A stretch of 18,917 nt of DNA, from contig CAXBQO010000009.1 in the NCBI GenBank assembly GCA_963977945.1, forward strand, positions 1 through 18,917, read 5' to 3'. Below, piece after piece: positions 7,065-13,899 of the stretch. The position numbers were made by a program, and so were the translations under genes. Origin of the DNA: CALMJB01 sp963977945 (GTDB taxonomy: Bacteria; Actinomycetota; Actinomycetes; Nanopelagicales; Nanopelagicaceae). Below the pieces are notes generated by a model, which was not told the origin of the DNA, did no database searches, and was given only the letters and a program-made list of their open reading frames with translations. Numbering within the stretch: the stretch's first letter is position 1; each line of letters begins with the position of its first letter.

Positions 7065-8210
7065 ATGCTTGAAACTTCAGAGTTAAAACCCGCACCGGTT
7101 CGAGTTATTTCCGAAGCGATCGGTGATTATCTAAATAGATTAGGAATGGTTTGGATCGAGGGCGAATTATCTGAAGTTAATGAGCGACCCGGATCACAAA
7201 TGGTTTTTATGCGCCTGCGAGATGTTAGTACTGAAATGAGTATTTCAGTCATGTGTTACAAGAGCGTGCTAGAAAGTGTGAAACCGCTGCCCGACAATGC
7301 CCGAGTTGTCATTAACTCTAAAGTTACATGGTTTGCAAAAAATGGTTCCCTAACTTTTAACGCCAAAGAAATTAAACAAGTTGGCATCGGAGAACTTTTA
7401 GCCAGATTAGAACATCTAAAGCAGGTGTTAGCGGCTGAAGGATTATTTGCCGCAGAACGAAAAAAACCTTTGCCATTTTTACCAAATAAAGTTGGATTAA
7501 TTTGTGGTCGAAATAGCGCAGCTGAAAAAGATGTAATTGAAAATGCAAAAAGACGTTGGCCAGCTGTTGAATTTGAAGTTAGAACGGTGGCGGTTCAAGG
7601 ATCTCAAGCAGTTTTAGAAGTTAGTGCGGCATTAAAAGAATTAGAGGCAATTTCAGATGTAGATGTAATCATCATTACCCGCGGTGGCGGTTCGTTCGAG
7701 GATTTACTGCCATTTTCCGATGAGGGATTAGTGCGGCTTGCTGCAAGTTGTAAAACTCCAATCGTTTCAGCAATTGGGCATGAGCAAGATGCGCCACTTT
7801 TAGATTTAGTTGCAGATTGGCGGGCATCAACACCAACAGATGCTGCCAAAAAAGTTGTACCTGATATCGCAGAAGAGAAGATGAAAATTGCTCAATTAGA
7901 AGATCGAGTTATAAGAAAAATAGTTAATCAAATAACAATTGAAATGGAAAAAATTGCGGCTTTAATCATGCGGCCATTTATGAAAGATCCCACCAAATTA
8001 ATTACGCAAAAAAAAGAGGAGTTAAGTCATTTAACCGCCAGACTGCGAACACTCTCACCGCAAGCGACTATGGAGCGTGGTTATTCCATTGTTCGCAATG
8101 CCAAAGGTGAAATTGTGAAGATGGCCACCTCACTCAAAGTTGGTGAGAAAATTAACTTAGATTTTTCCGCAGGAAGTGCCAGTGCAATTACTGAAAAAAT
8201 AACCGATTGA
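7065..8210 (+). CDS. xseA: Exodeoxyribonuclease VII large subunit
   Basis: A 381-aa catalytic subunit of exonuclease VII, which degrades single-stranded DNA from both ends into oligonucleotides in complex with several XseB chains. Visible: an N-terminal OB fold (about 10-105, with VWIEGELSEVNERPG), the central nuclease domain with LPNKVGLICGRNSAAEKDV (about 142-160) and the family signature ITRGGGSFEDLLPFSDE (about 203-219), then SAIGHEQDAPLLDLVADWRAS and a long coiled-coil (about 270-330) that binds XseB, and a final ATMERGYSIVRNAKGE domain. It is somewhat short for the family (400-460 aa is common), mainly in the coiled-coil. It starts divergently from ispH and xseB follows after 35 nt. Confidence 0.97.
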   Translation: MLETSELKPAPVRVISEAIGDYLNRLGMVWIEGELSEVNERPGSQMVFMRLRDVSTEMSISVMCYKSVLESVKPLPDNARVVINSKVTWFAKNGSLTFNAKEIKQVGIGELLARLEHLKQVLAAEGLFAAERKKPLPFLPNKVGLICGRNSAAEKDVIENAKRRWPAVEFEVRTVAVQGSQAVLEVSAALKELEAISDVDVIIITRGGGSFEDLLPFSDEGLVRLAASCKTPIVSAIGHEQDAPLLDLVADWRASTPTDAAKKVVPDIAEEKMKIAQLEDRVIRKIVNQITIEMEKIAALIMRPFMKDPTKLITQKKEELSHLTARLRTLSPQATMERGYSIVRNAKGEIVKMATSLKVGEKINLDFSAGSASAITEKITD

Positions 8211-8233
8211 ATCATCCAGATAGATAACCCGAG

Positions 8234-8239
8234 TAGATT
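8234..8239 (+). promoter_or_regulatory. Candidate -10 element (TAGATT) for xseB
   Basis: TAGATT sits exactly 6 nt before the xseB ATG, inside the 35-nt gap after xseA. No Shine-Dalgarno is visible in that gap. xseB may therefore have its own leaderless message in addition to any readthrough from xseA. Confidence 0.45.
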
Positions 8240-8245
8240 TAGACC

Positions 8246-8473
8246 ATGAGTGATCAATCGTTAAGTTATGAAAAAGCCCGCGATGAATTGATCAAAATCG
8301 TTGAAAAATTAGAGTCGGGAACCGCCACTTTGGATGAATCACTAAAACTTTGGCAACGTGGCGAAGAATTAGCAAAAATCTGTCAAAACTGGCTAGATGG
8401 AGCAAGAGCGAAACTTTCAAATGCAAAAGTTGCCACAACTTCAGGCAACAACAAAGACAATTCCGAAGCATAG
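8246..8473 (+). CDS. xseB: Exodeoxyribonuclease VII small subunit
   Basis: A 75-aa XseB protein. It shows the family pattern SYEKARDELIKIVEKLESGTATLDESLKLWQRGEELAKICQNWL: two helices that form a dimer and wrap around the coiled-coil of XseA, restraining and completing the nuclease. Length is normal (about 70-80 aa). The tail after residue 60 is a short, variable Ser/Asn/Lys stretch. It follows xseA directly, as in many bacteria. The fumarase gene begins 32 nt after its stop. Confidence 0.95.
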   Translation: MSDQSLSYEKARDELIKIVEKLESGTATLDESLKLWQRGEELAKICQNWLDGARAKLSNAKVATTSGNNKDNSEA

Positions 8474-8505
8474 ATGTGAATAAACGAAAATAAATCAAAC
8501 TAAAA

Positions 8506-10161
8506 ATGTCTACCGAATTTAATTACGAAGATCTTCTACCAATTGGTCCCGATAAGACTGAGTATCGCAAAATTTCAGATAAAGGTTTGCAAACTTTTTC
8601 CGCAAATGGCCGAGAGTTTTTAGAGGTGGCGCCAGAGACCATCGCAAATTTAACTGAAGTCGCGATGCACGACATTTCGCATTATTTACGGGCTGAACAT
8701 TTAAAACAATTGCAGATGATTTTGGATGACCCAGAAAGCTCTGGCAACGATCGATTTGTTGCATTGGATCTACTTAAAAATGCCAATATCTCAGCCGGTG
8801 GAGTGCTACCAATGTGCCAGGACACCGGCACCGCAATCGTGATGGGTAAAAAAGGCCAACAAGTTTTAACAACTGAAAAAGATGAAGTCAGTATCTCGCG
8901 CGGAGTTTTTAACGCCTTCACCAAATTAAATTTGCGCTACTCCCAGTTAGCACCAACCACAGTTTGGGAGGAAAAAAACACCGGTAACAACTTGCCAGCA
9001 CAAATTGAAATTTATTCCGACACTGAAAAGGCAGATGAATACAACTTTTTGTTCATTGCAAAAGGTGGCGGAAGTGCCAATAAATCATTTTTGTATCAAG
9101 AAACCAAAGCAATTTTAAATCCAACAGCGTTTATGAGTTGGTTAGAAGAAAAATTACGCTCACTTGGTACATCAGCATGTCCGCCTTATCACTTAGTTGT
9201 AGTTATTGGCGGAACATCAGCGGAACACACTTTAAAAACTGCGAAGTTAGCTAGTACTAAATATTTAGATTCCCTACCTACTTCTGGCGATGCAAAAACC
9301 GGACGCGGATTTCGAGATAAAGATTTAGAGTCGCAAATTATGAAATTAACTCAAGGAATTGGAATTGGCGCGCAATTTGGTGGAAAGTATTTTTGTCATG
9401 ATGTTCGAGTAGTTAGATTGCCACGACATGGTGCCTCATTACCAATAGCAATAGCAGTTTCTTGTTCTGCTGATCGTCAAGCAAAAGCAAAAATTAATAA
9501 AACTGGGGTTTATTTAGAAAAACTTGAAACCGACCCATCAAGATTTTTACCAAATACCACTGCGGCAGATCTTTCAGATCATGAGGTAAAAATCAATTTA
9601 AACGGCTCAATGAAAGAGATACTGGCAGAACTTTCAAAGCATCCAGTAAAAACTCGAGTGTTGCTGAGTGGCAAAATGATTGTGGCTCGCGACTTAGCGC
9701 ATGCCAAAATTAAAGAGCTAATAGATTCTGGAAAACCAATGCCTGATTACTTTAAAAATCATGCGGTTTATTACGCCGGCCCTGCTAAAACACCTGCTGG
9801 GTTTGCATCTGGTTCATTTGGTCCGACCACTGCTGGGCGAATGGATTCCTACGTCGAAAAATTTCAATCTTTAGGCGGCTCAATGATTATGTTGGCAAAA
9901 GGAAATCGTTCAAAACAAGTCAGTGAATCCTGCAAGAAGTACGGTGGTTTTTATCTTGGTTCGATTGGTGGACCAGCTGCCAAACTTGCACAAGATTGCA
10001 TAAAAAAAGTTGAAACGCTTGCTTATCCAGAACTTGGTATGGAAGCAATTTGGCAGATTGAAGTAGAAAATTTTCCTGCATTTATCATTATCGATGACAA
10101 AGGAAATGATTTCTACGAAGACATAAGAAAACCACTTACGATTGGTAAAAAACCAAACTAA
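8506..10161 (+). CDS. Class I fumarate hydratase (iron-sulfur)
   Basis: A 551-aa class I fumarase (FumA/FumB type), which hydrates fumarate to L-malate in the TCA cycle with an oxygen-sensitive [4Fe-4S] cluster. The N-terminal alpha domain has cluster cysteines C104 (LPMCQDTGTA), C225 (GTSACPPYH) and C320 (AVSCSADRQ), aligned with C105, C224 and C318 of E. coli FumA as I remember them. RLPRHGAS (304-311) is the family motif. The beta domain (about 375-545) has VLLSGKMIVARDLAHAK, YYAGPAKTP and GSFGPTTAGRMD. The start gives the family's usual FNYEDLLPIGPD opening. No Shine-Dalgarno or good TAnnnT was found in the very A-rich 32 nt upstream, so its promoter is unclear. It is not clearly part of the xse unit functionally. 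Confidence 0.96.
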   Translation: MSTEFNYEDLLPIGPDKTEYRKISDKGLQTFSANGREFLEVAPETIANLTEVAMHDISHYLRAEHLKQLQMILDDPESSGNDRFVALDLLKNANISAGGVLPMCQDTGTAIVMGKKGQQVLTTEKDEVSISRGVFNAFTKLNLRYSQLAPTTVWEEKNTGNNLPAQIEIYSDTEKADEYNFLFIAKGGGSANKSFLYQETKAILNPTAFMSWLEEKLRSLGTSACPPYHLVVVIGGTSAEHTLKTAKLASTKYLDSLPTSGDAKTGRGFRDKDLESQIMKLTQGIGIGAQFGGKYFCHDVRVVRLPRHGASLPIAIAVSCSADRQAKAKINKTGVYLEKLETDPSRFLPNTTAADLSDHEVKINLNGSMKEILAELSKHPVKTRVLLSGKMIVARDLAHAKIKELIDSGKPMPDYFKNHAVYYAGPAKTPAGFASGSFGPTTAGRMDSYVEKFQSLGGSMIMLAKGNRSKQVSESCKKYGGFYLGSIGGPAAKLAQDCIKKVETLAYPELGMEAIWQIEVENFPAFIIIDDKGNDFYEDIRKPLTIGKKPN

Positions 10162-10185
10162 ATATTATTAAAAATAGTTGCAATA

Positions 10186-10215
10186 TTTACTAGTAATAAA
10201 TTTACTAGTAATAAT
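10186..10215 (+). repeat. Tandem direct repeat of a palindromic 15-mer between two convergent genes
   Basis: Two adjacent copies of TTTACTAGTAATAA plus one variable base (10186-10200 and 10201-10215). Each copy contains the perfect palindrome TTACTAGTAA. The second copy covers the TAG stop of the transglycosylase gene (10205-10207). Because the copies are self-complementary, they can also pair with each other. The location between convergent genes fits a bidirectional transcript end, but the arms have little GC. Confidence 0.6.
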
Positions 10216-10891
10216 TTGAAATTCTAAATTTGCGATAAGCCTTGCATGGAGTGTCGTACCGTTCTTGAATGTACTTTAAACCCCAATCAATTTGGGTGAT
10301 TGGATTTGTTCGCCAATCCATTCCGATAATCTCCATTTTGGTAGCTGGCAGAGCCTGCGCAATTCCATGCGCACCACTAATTTTGTTGCGAGCTTGATAA
10401 CGCCAATTGCTCTCCTTAGTCCAAAGAGAATTTAGACATTTAAATTGATTTTCACTCCACATATATTTAGTTAAAACTAACTCTTTGGCATAAGCTCTTG
10501 CGCCATCAGGATCTTTTGCTTGTTCCACTTGAACTGCCGCCAACGCAATTAAAGCCATCTGATGAGCATCAACCACTTTTATCTGATCTAAATTAATTAC
10601 CGAAGGATCTGCATTCTCAGAACCATCTGGGTTAGTGCCGGGTTGCGAGGTCGGTGAATTCGGATTAGCTGGGCTAGCTGGATTGCTAGCAACCTGACCG
10701 GTTGAAAGGCTTACCCATATCTCACCGGAATCGGCGTAGGTCGGTTGGGTCGAACCCAAAATGAAAGCCACCATCGCAGAGATGAAAGCGAGTAGTCGGC
10801 GCCGGCTATAAAAACGGGATACAACTTTGGCTCCGATTGCTCGGCGAAGTGAGTATCTGGCCACGCCAGTTGTTTCCCGGCCAAACTTCAA
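10205..10891 (-). CDS. Exported lytic transglycosylase-like (SLT) protein
   Basis: A 228-aa secreted protein. Residues 1-52 form a long signal region: a basic start, SRRRLL (29-34), a hydrophobic core (about 33-47) and a possible cleavage after TYA-D. The SRRRLL is Tat-like but could equally be a basic n-region of a Sec signal. A Pro/Asn/Ser linker follows (66-96). The C-terminal domain (about 105-228) has WTKESNWRYQARNKISGAHG (157-176), with likely catalytic E160, then GIAQALP, NPITQIDWGLKYIQERYDTP, and an NYY end like the usual NWY. C152 and C216 may form a disulfide. It is expected to cleave peptidoglycan glycan strands. The start is TTG, supported by a strong Shine-Dalgarno; an alternative is GTG at residue 10. 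Confidence 0.85.
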   Translation of the reverse strand: MKFGRETTGVARYSLRRAIGAKVVSRFYSRRRLLAFISAMVAFILGSTQPTYADSGEIWVSLSTGQVASNPASPANPNSPTSQPGTNPDGSENADPSVINLDQIKVVDAHQMALIALAAVQVEQAKDPDGARAYAKELVLTKYMWSENQFKCLNSLWTKESNWRYQARNKISGAHGIAQALPATKMEIIGMDWRTNPITQIDWGLKYIQERYDTPCKAYRKFRISNYY

Positions 10892-10897
10892 GATATA

Positions 10898-10907
10898 CCC
10901 CCTTTCC
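10898..10907 (-). promoter_or_regulatory. Strong ribosome binding site selecting a TTG start
   Basis: On the minus strand GGAAAGGGGG ends 6 nt before the TTG at 10889-10891. It is the most purine-rich Shine-Dalgarno in the window and the reason for choosing TTG over the in-frame GTG nine codons later. It lies at the end of a leader of up to 188 nt (10892-11079) that looks richer in G+C than its surroundings. Confidence 0.6.
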
Positions 10908-11056
10908 GCAGGGACTACCCCTACCTATTGGCATTTATGGTCGCAAGCGATTGGGGCTGGGGCAAACCTATTTGTCGGTGTGGCGGGAATTTAACCAAAC
11001 TTTAAGAGTTGTGGAGAATACAAAAGGCCAGGTCAGAGCCATTTTCCTAAATTAAT

Positions 11057-11070
11057 GCCAAAATTTTGGC
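11057..11070 (-). terminator. Perfect palindrome just downstream of the PIN-PhoH gene
   Basis: GCCAAAATTTTGGC is a perfect 14-bp palindrome beginning 9 nt after the PhoH stop. As RNA it gives a 5-bp stem with an AAUU loop followed by AUUAAUUU, a weak terminator at best. It could instead be an operator for the transglycosylase transcript, which starts somewhere downstream on the same strand. Confidence 0.3.
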
Positions 11071-11079
11071 CTAAGGACA

Positions 11080-12504
11080 TTAGGCGGTGAAGTTCAGCGG
11101 CTCCTCAAGCATCTCAGTCACCAATGCGGCAATCTGGCTGCGCTCACTACGGGTCAGGGTGATGTGGGCGAAAAGCGGATGGCCCTTGAGCGACTCGATC
11201 ACTGCAACCACTCCATCGTGCCGGCCAACCCTCAGGTTGTCTCGTTGGGCGATGTCATGGGTGAGAACGACCCGTGAACCTTGGCCAATTCTAGAAAGTA
11301 CGGTCAACAAAACTCCTCGCTCTAAAGATTGCGCTTCATCGACTATTACAAATGAGTCATGCAACGAACGGCCACGAATATGGGTAAGTGGTAAAACTTC
11401 AATTAATTTTCGATCAATTACTTCATCAATAACCGATTGGCTAACTAGCGCACCTAAAGTGTCAAAAACTGCCTGCGCCCACGGCGACATCTTTTCGCCT
11501 TCACTACCTGGCAAATATCCCAACTCTTGTCCGCCAACTGGATAAAGGGGTCGGAAGATAACAACTTTTTTGTGCAATCTTTTTTCTAGTACCGCATCTA
11601 ATCCAGCTGAGATTGCCAGCGCACTCTTTCCAGTTCCTGCTCGACCACCCATTGAAACGATTCCGACCTCTGGATCTAATAACAAATCAAGTGCAATTCG
11701 TTGTTCTGCACTGCGGCCGTGTAATCCAAAAGCACTTCTATCGCCGCGAACTAATTGCAACTTTCGATCTGCACTTACGCGCGCTAACGCACTTCCTTTT
11801 TCAGAATGTAATACAACTCCGGTATGGCATGGATTAATTATTGCGATGTCATTTTCAATTTTTTCTTGAGAATAAAGTTGATCAATTACCGAACCTGCGA
11901 CTGATTCCTCAATCATTCCAGTCCAGCCACTGCTTGGAGCTAATTCGGCGCGATACTCCTCGGCCATAACACCAACTGATGATGCTTTAACTCGAAGTGG
12001 TAAATCTTTTGTAACTAGGACAACTTCTCTACCCTCATTCATATAATTCTTTGCAATCGAAAGAATTCGCGCATCATTTGGTCCATCTTTGAAGAAACCA
12101 TTTGGCAAATTGGCGTTTTCTGAGTGGTTTAACTCCACCACAATTGTTCCGCCTTGATCATTTATTAAAATCGGTTTATCAAGACGTCCATGTTCAACTC
12201 TTAAATCATCAAGTGATCGCAATGCACATCTAGCAAAATATCCAAGCTCTGGATGATTTCGTTTTGATTCCAATTCACCAATTACTGTAATTGGAATGAT
12301 TACTTCATGTTCGGCAAATCTTTGAATTGACATTGGATCTGCCAATAAAACGCTGGTATCTAAGACATAAACCTTGCTGGCAGCAATAGATTTAATTGCA
12401 AGTTTTGAGACGCTGGCGGATGTGGCGCCACTTGATGACGCTGATGCTAAGGCTGAATCAGAATCAGATATTGATTCAGATTTGGCTAGCTGATTGTTAG
12501 TCAA
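11080..12504 (-). CDS. PIN domain-PhoH ATPase fusion (PhoH2-type)
   Basis: A 474-aa protein joining a PIN RNase domain to a PhoH/RecA-like ATPase. Mycobacterial PhoH2 of this layout has been described as a sequence-specific RNA helicase-RNase. PIN acids: D49 (VLDTSVLLAD), E78 (GELESKR), D144 (GPNDARIL) and D167 (TKDLPLR). ATPase: Walker A GRAGTGKS (287-294), Walker B FVIVDEAQ (385-392) and GQGSRVVLTHD (407-417). The first 44 residues are Ser/Ala-rich low complexity. The start is TTG at 12502-12504 with a stop codon directly before it in frame; there is no ATG until residue 58, inside the PIN domain, so a TTG or a later GTG must serve. No antitoxin-like gene (phoAT) is seen upstream. Confidence 0.93.
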   Translation of the reverse strand: MTNNQLAKSESISDSDSALASASSSGATSASVSKLAIKSIAASKVYVLDTSVLLADPMSIQRFAEHEVIIPITVIGELESKRNHPELGYFARCALRSLDDLRVEHGRLDKPILINDQGGTIVVELNHSENANLPNGFFKDGPNDARILSIAKNYMNEGREVVLVTKDLPLRVKASSVGVMAEEYRAELAPSSGWTGMIEESVAGSVIDQLYSQEKIENDIAIINPCHTGVVLHSEKGSALARVSADRKLQLVRGDRSAFGLHGRSAEQRIALDLLLDPEVGIVSMGGRAGTGKSALAISAGLDAVLEKRLHKKVVIFRPLYPVGGQELGYLPGSEGEKMSPWAQAVFDTLGALVSQSVIDEVIDRKLIEVLPLTHIRGRSLHDSFVIVDEAQSLERGVLLTVLSRIGQGSRVVLTHDIAQRDNLRVGRHDGVVAVIESLKGHPLFAHITLTRSERSQIAALVTEMLEEPLNFTA

Positions 12505-12570
12505 TTAAATGATTCGCAATCTCTTTATTTTCACTTGTACTAGTAGTTACAAAGGGAAATTTTAATTATT

Positions 12571-12597
12571 TGCGTGCGAAAAAGCGGGCAACACGCA
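12571..12597 (-). other. Inverted repeat downstream of the DUF3817 gene
   Basis: TGCGTG (12571-12576) and CACGCA (12592-12597) can pair around a 15-nt loop, and GGGAA (12554-12558) with TTCCC (12598-12602) could extend the stem past an internal bulge. It lies in the 113-bp gap between the DUF3817 and PIN-PhoH genes, both read on the minus strand. It may end the first transcript, but the only T-run is inside the loop. Confidence 0.3.
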
Positions 12598-12617
12598 TTC
12601 CCTAAATCAGAAAATTT

Positions 12618-12935
12618 TTAGTTAATTTTTCGTACTCGACGCTCAGCCCACAAAGAAGCGAAGGGCAAGGTTCCGGCTAGCGCAAGCAGAGCAACCTGAA
12701 AAATATTTCTCCGCTGAAGCAGACCCAGATTTAGGGTGGCTAAAACATATATTGGGTAAGTAAATCCATGGACAATTGGAATCCAGATTAAATTTTGATG
12801 CCAACCTTCGTTTGCGATTATGTATTTCACCGGCATATAAACAAACCAAAGTAACAAAGACATAACGCCAGCCCAGATCGCCATGAATCGGTAACGGTTT
12901 GTTACCGCCTTTTCACCAAATAATGAATTTTTCAT
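12618..12935 (-). CDS. DUF3817 family integral membrane protein
   Basis: A 105-aa protein with three likely membrane helices (about residues 16-34, 52-70 and 77-95). It shows the DUF3817 pattern: an N-terminal RYRFMAIWAGVMSLLLWFVY, then MPVKYI, IPIVHGFTYPIYVLATLNL with the conserved His-Gly, and a C-terminal ALAGTLPFASLWAERRVRK. Function is unknown; the family is widespread in Actinobacteria. The basic AERRVRK end should face the cytoplasm. The ATG at 12933-12935 has no Shine-Dalgarno but a TACTCT hexamer 6 nt upstream. It lies 45 bp behind SURF1, on the same strand. Confidence 0.9.
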   Translation of the reverse strand: MKNSLFGEKAVTNRYRFMAIWAGVMSLLLWFVYMPVKYIIANEGWHQNLIWIPIVHGFTYPIYVLATLNLGLLQRRNIFQVALLALAGTLPFASLWAERRVRKIN

Positions 12936-12941
12936 AATCTA

Positions 12942-12947
12942 AGAGTA
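12942..12947 (-). promoter_or_regulatory. Candidate -10 element (TACTCT) of leaderless DUF3817 promoter
   Basis: On the minus strand TACTCT is followed by 6 nt (TAGATT) and the ATG at 12935. It lies in the 45-nt gap after the SURF1 stop, so the gene could be transcribed separately from SURF1. Confidence 0.5.
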
Positions 12948-12980
12948 CAAACTTAATTCAAATTAACTTCGCCAACTCAC

Positions 12981-13748
12981 CTAAATTAATTTAGGCCTAA
13001 ATTGACGAAAAAGTGGCGCAATCAAAACCAGCAGCGCCATAAACCACCACACCACTACATAAGAAATGTGTTGCCAGTAAAACCCCGGCACCTTTTGGGA
13101 AATTAGCGGCGAGGGAATCAACTCAGACGCCAAAATATTTTCATCAGTTTGATTTGCGGCCACATACCTTTCTTGCTGCAAAATTACATATCCATCATAA
13201 AAAAATGGAAACTTTTGACTTACCACTAACGCTGGATCGAGCCGACTTAAAACCCCATCGGTTAACGCAACTCGATCTACATTTTGATTTGGATATAACC
13301 GACCAGTGGCAATCACCTCACCATTTATTAGCAAATTATCCGCATTCGCTGGCAATATTTTTCTCGCCACCAAAACATGATTTCCACTATCTAATTTCAT
13401 TACCTGAACATCAAATGTAAATTTGGCGCTATCCCGAGTTACTTTTTCATCATTCATCAAAGTTTGATTTGGCGCTTTGTACTTTTCCACATACTGACCT
13501 TTGAGAATAACTATGCGGTTTACCGCAGATAATCTGATATTTATTCCGGGTTGAGCTATTTGTTCAATCGGAATCGGTTGCGAACTAACTTTTGTAGTTG
13601 GTGGATTGTTTACTTGATGAGCCCGATCTAATTGCCAACTTCCAAGCCGATAAAAGGCGAGAATTAATAAGATCCAAATTAATACAAAACTGCCAACTCT
13701 AAATGCATTTCGCGAAATATTTTTACTTTTATTTCTATCATTATTCAT
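12981..13748 (-). CDS. SURF1 family cytochrome oxidase assembly protein
   Basis: A 255-aa SURF1-type protein. The family helps insert heme into, or stabilise, subunit I of aa3-type cytochrome c oxidase. Topology fits: one N-terminal membrane helix (about 18-34) followed by LGSWQLDRAHQ (35-45), equivalent to the family's GxWQxxR motif; a large extracytoplasmic domain; and a C-terminal helix (about 225-247) opened by WQHISYVVVWW, matching the conserved H-x-x-Y-x-x-x-W end. No oxidase genes are within the window. The ATG at 13746-13748 overlaps the stop of a 45-codon ORF by 8 nt, the same overlap length as ychF/typA, and it has only a weak purine stretch, so translation is likely coupled. Confidence 0.9.
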   Translation of the reverse strand: MNNDRNKSKNISRNAFRVGSFVLIWILLILAFYRLGSWQLDRAHQVNNPPTTKVSSQPIPIEQIAQPGINIRLSAVNRIVILKGQYVEKYKAPNQTLMNDEKVTRDSAKFTFDVQVMKLDSGNHVLVARKILPANADNLLINGEVIATGRLYPNQNVDRVALTDGVLSRLDPALVVSQKFPFFYDGYVILQQERYVAANQTDENILASELIPSPLISQKVPGFYWQHISYVVVWWFMALLVLIAPLFRQFRPKLI

Positions 13749-13878
13749 TTGGCTTTTTCTGCGACATTTTTTTATACCGACGGTAAAAACTAATAAATAA
13801 AATTACCGTCGCTATTGAAAGTCCAATCATGATTATTGAACCAGCGATTCCAACATCGTATTGAGTAACTTGATCCAC
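13741..13878 (-). CDS. Small single-span membrane protein (45 aa) coupled to SURF1
   Basis: An ORF too short for usual length cut-offs. It starts GTG at 13876-13878 and encodes a short polar N-terminus (MDQVTQYDVG), one hydrophobic helix (about residues 11-31, ending LFISFY) and a strongly basic tail (RRYKKMSQKKPNE). The positive-inside rule predicts a cytoplasmic C-terminus. Support that it is real: a TAGTTT hexamer exactly 7 nt before the GTG, filling of an otherwise empty 150-bp gap, and an 8-nt overlap with the SURF1 start. I do not recognise the family. Small single-helix subunits are common around heme-copper oxidases and heme export (CcmD-like), which makes a role with SURF1 plausible but unproven. 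Confidence 0.6.
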   Translation of the reverse strand: MDQVTQYDVGIAGSIIMIGLSIATVILFISFYRRYKKMSQKKPNE

Positions 13879-13884
13879 TTTGCC

Positions 13885-13895
13885 TAAACTACTCT
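13885..13895 (+). promoter_or_regulatory. Candidate -10 region for the DUF4307 gene
   Basis: Two overlapping hexamers fit TAnnnT: TAAACT (9 nt before the ATG at 13900) and TACTCT (4 nt before it). Neither has the 6-7 nt spacing seen elsewhere, so the exact start point is uncertain, but no Shine-Dalgarno is present. Confidence 0.35.
13886..13891 (-). promoter_or_regulatory. Candidate -10 element (TAGTTT) for the small ORF-SURF1 unit
   Basis: On the minus strand TAGTTT is followed by 7 nt and the GTG at 13878. It overlaps the opposing candidate -10 of the DUF4307 gene (TAAACT 13885-13890, or TACTCT 13890-13895). Only 21 bp separate the two divergent start codons. Confidence 0.45.
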
Positions 13896-13899
13896 AACT

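Noticed and set aside
7039..7095. Longer ispH starting at 7095
   Set aside because: The extra 19 residues have no family similarity, would overlap the start of xseA, and would place both leaderless-type hexamers inside the coding region.
10892..11079. c-di-AMP (ydaO-yuaA) riboswitch before the transglycosylase gene
   Set aside because: The context fits, and there are G-rich stretches, but I could not find the conserved segments of the class (such as the GACAGCUAAC-like and GGGGUGAAUC-like blocks) in order. Kept only as a leader worth scanning.
11087..11545. 152-codon plus-strand frame inside the PIN-PhoH gene
   Set aside because: It lies wholly opposite a well-supported ATPase domain and has no recognisable protein pattern or start signal. 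The same applies to the frames at 378-578, 960-1313, 6579-6968, 10837-11055, 17401-17763 and 18393-18638.
12505..12617. Antitoxin gene (phoAT-like) ahead of the PIN-PhoH gene
   Set aside because: Mycobacterial phoH2 has such a partner, but the 113-bp gap here has no adequate minus-strand ORF that ends near the TTG, and the gene upstream is a DUF3817 membrane protein.
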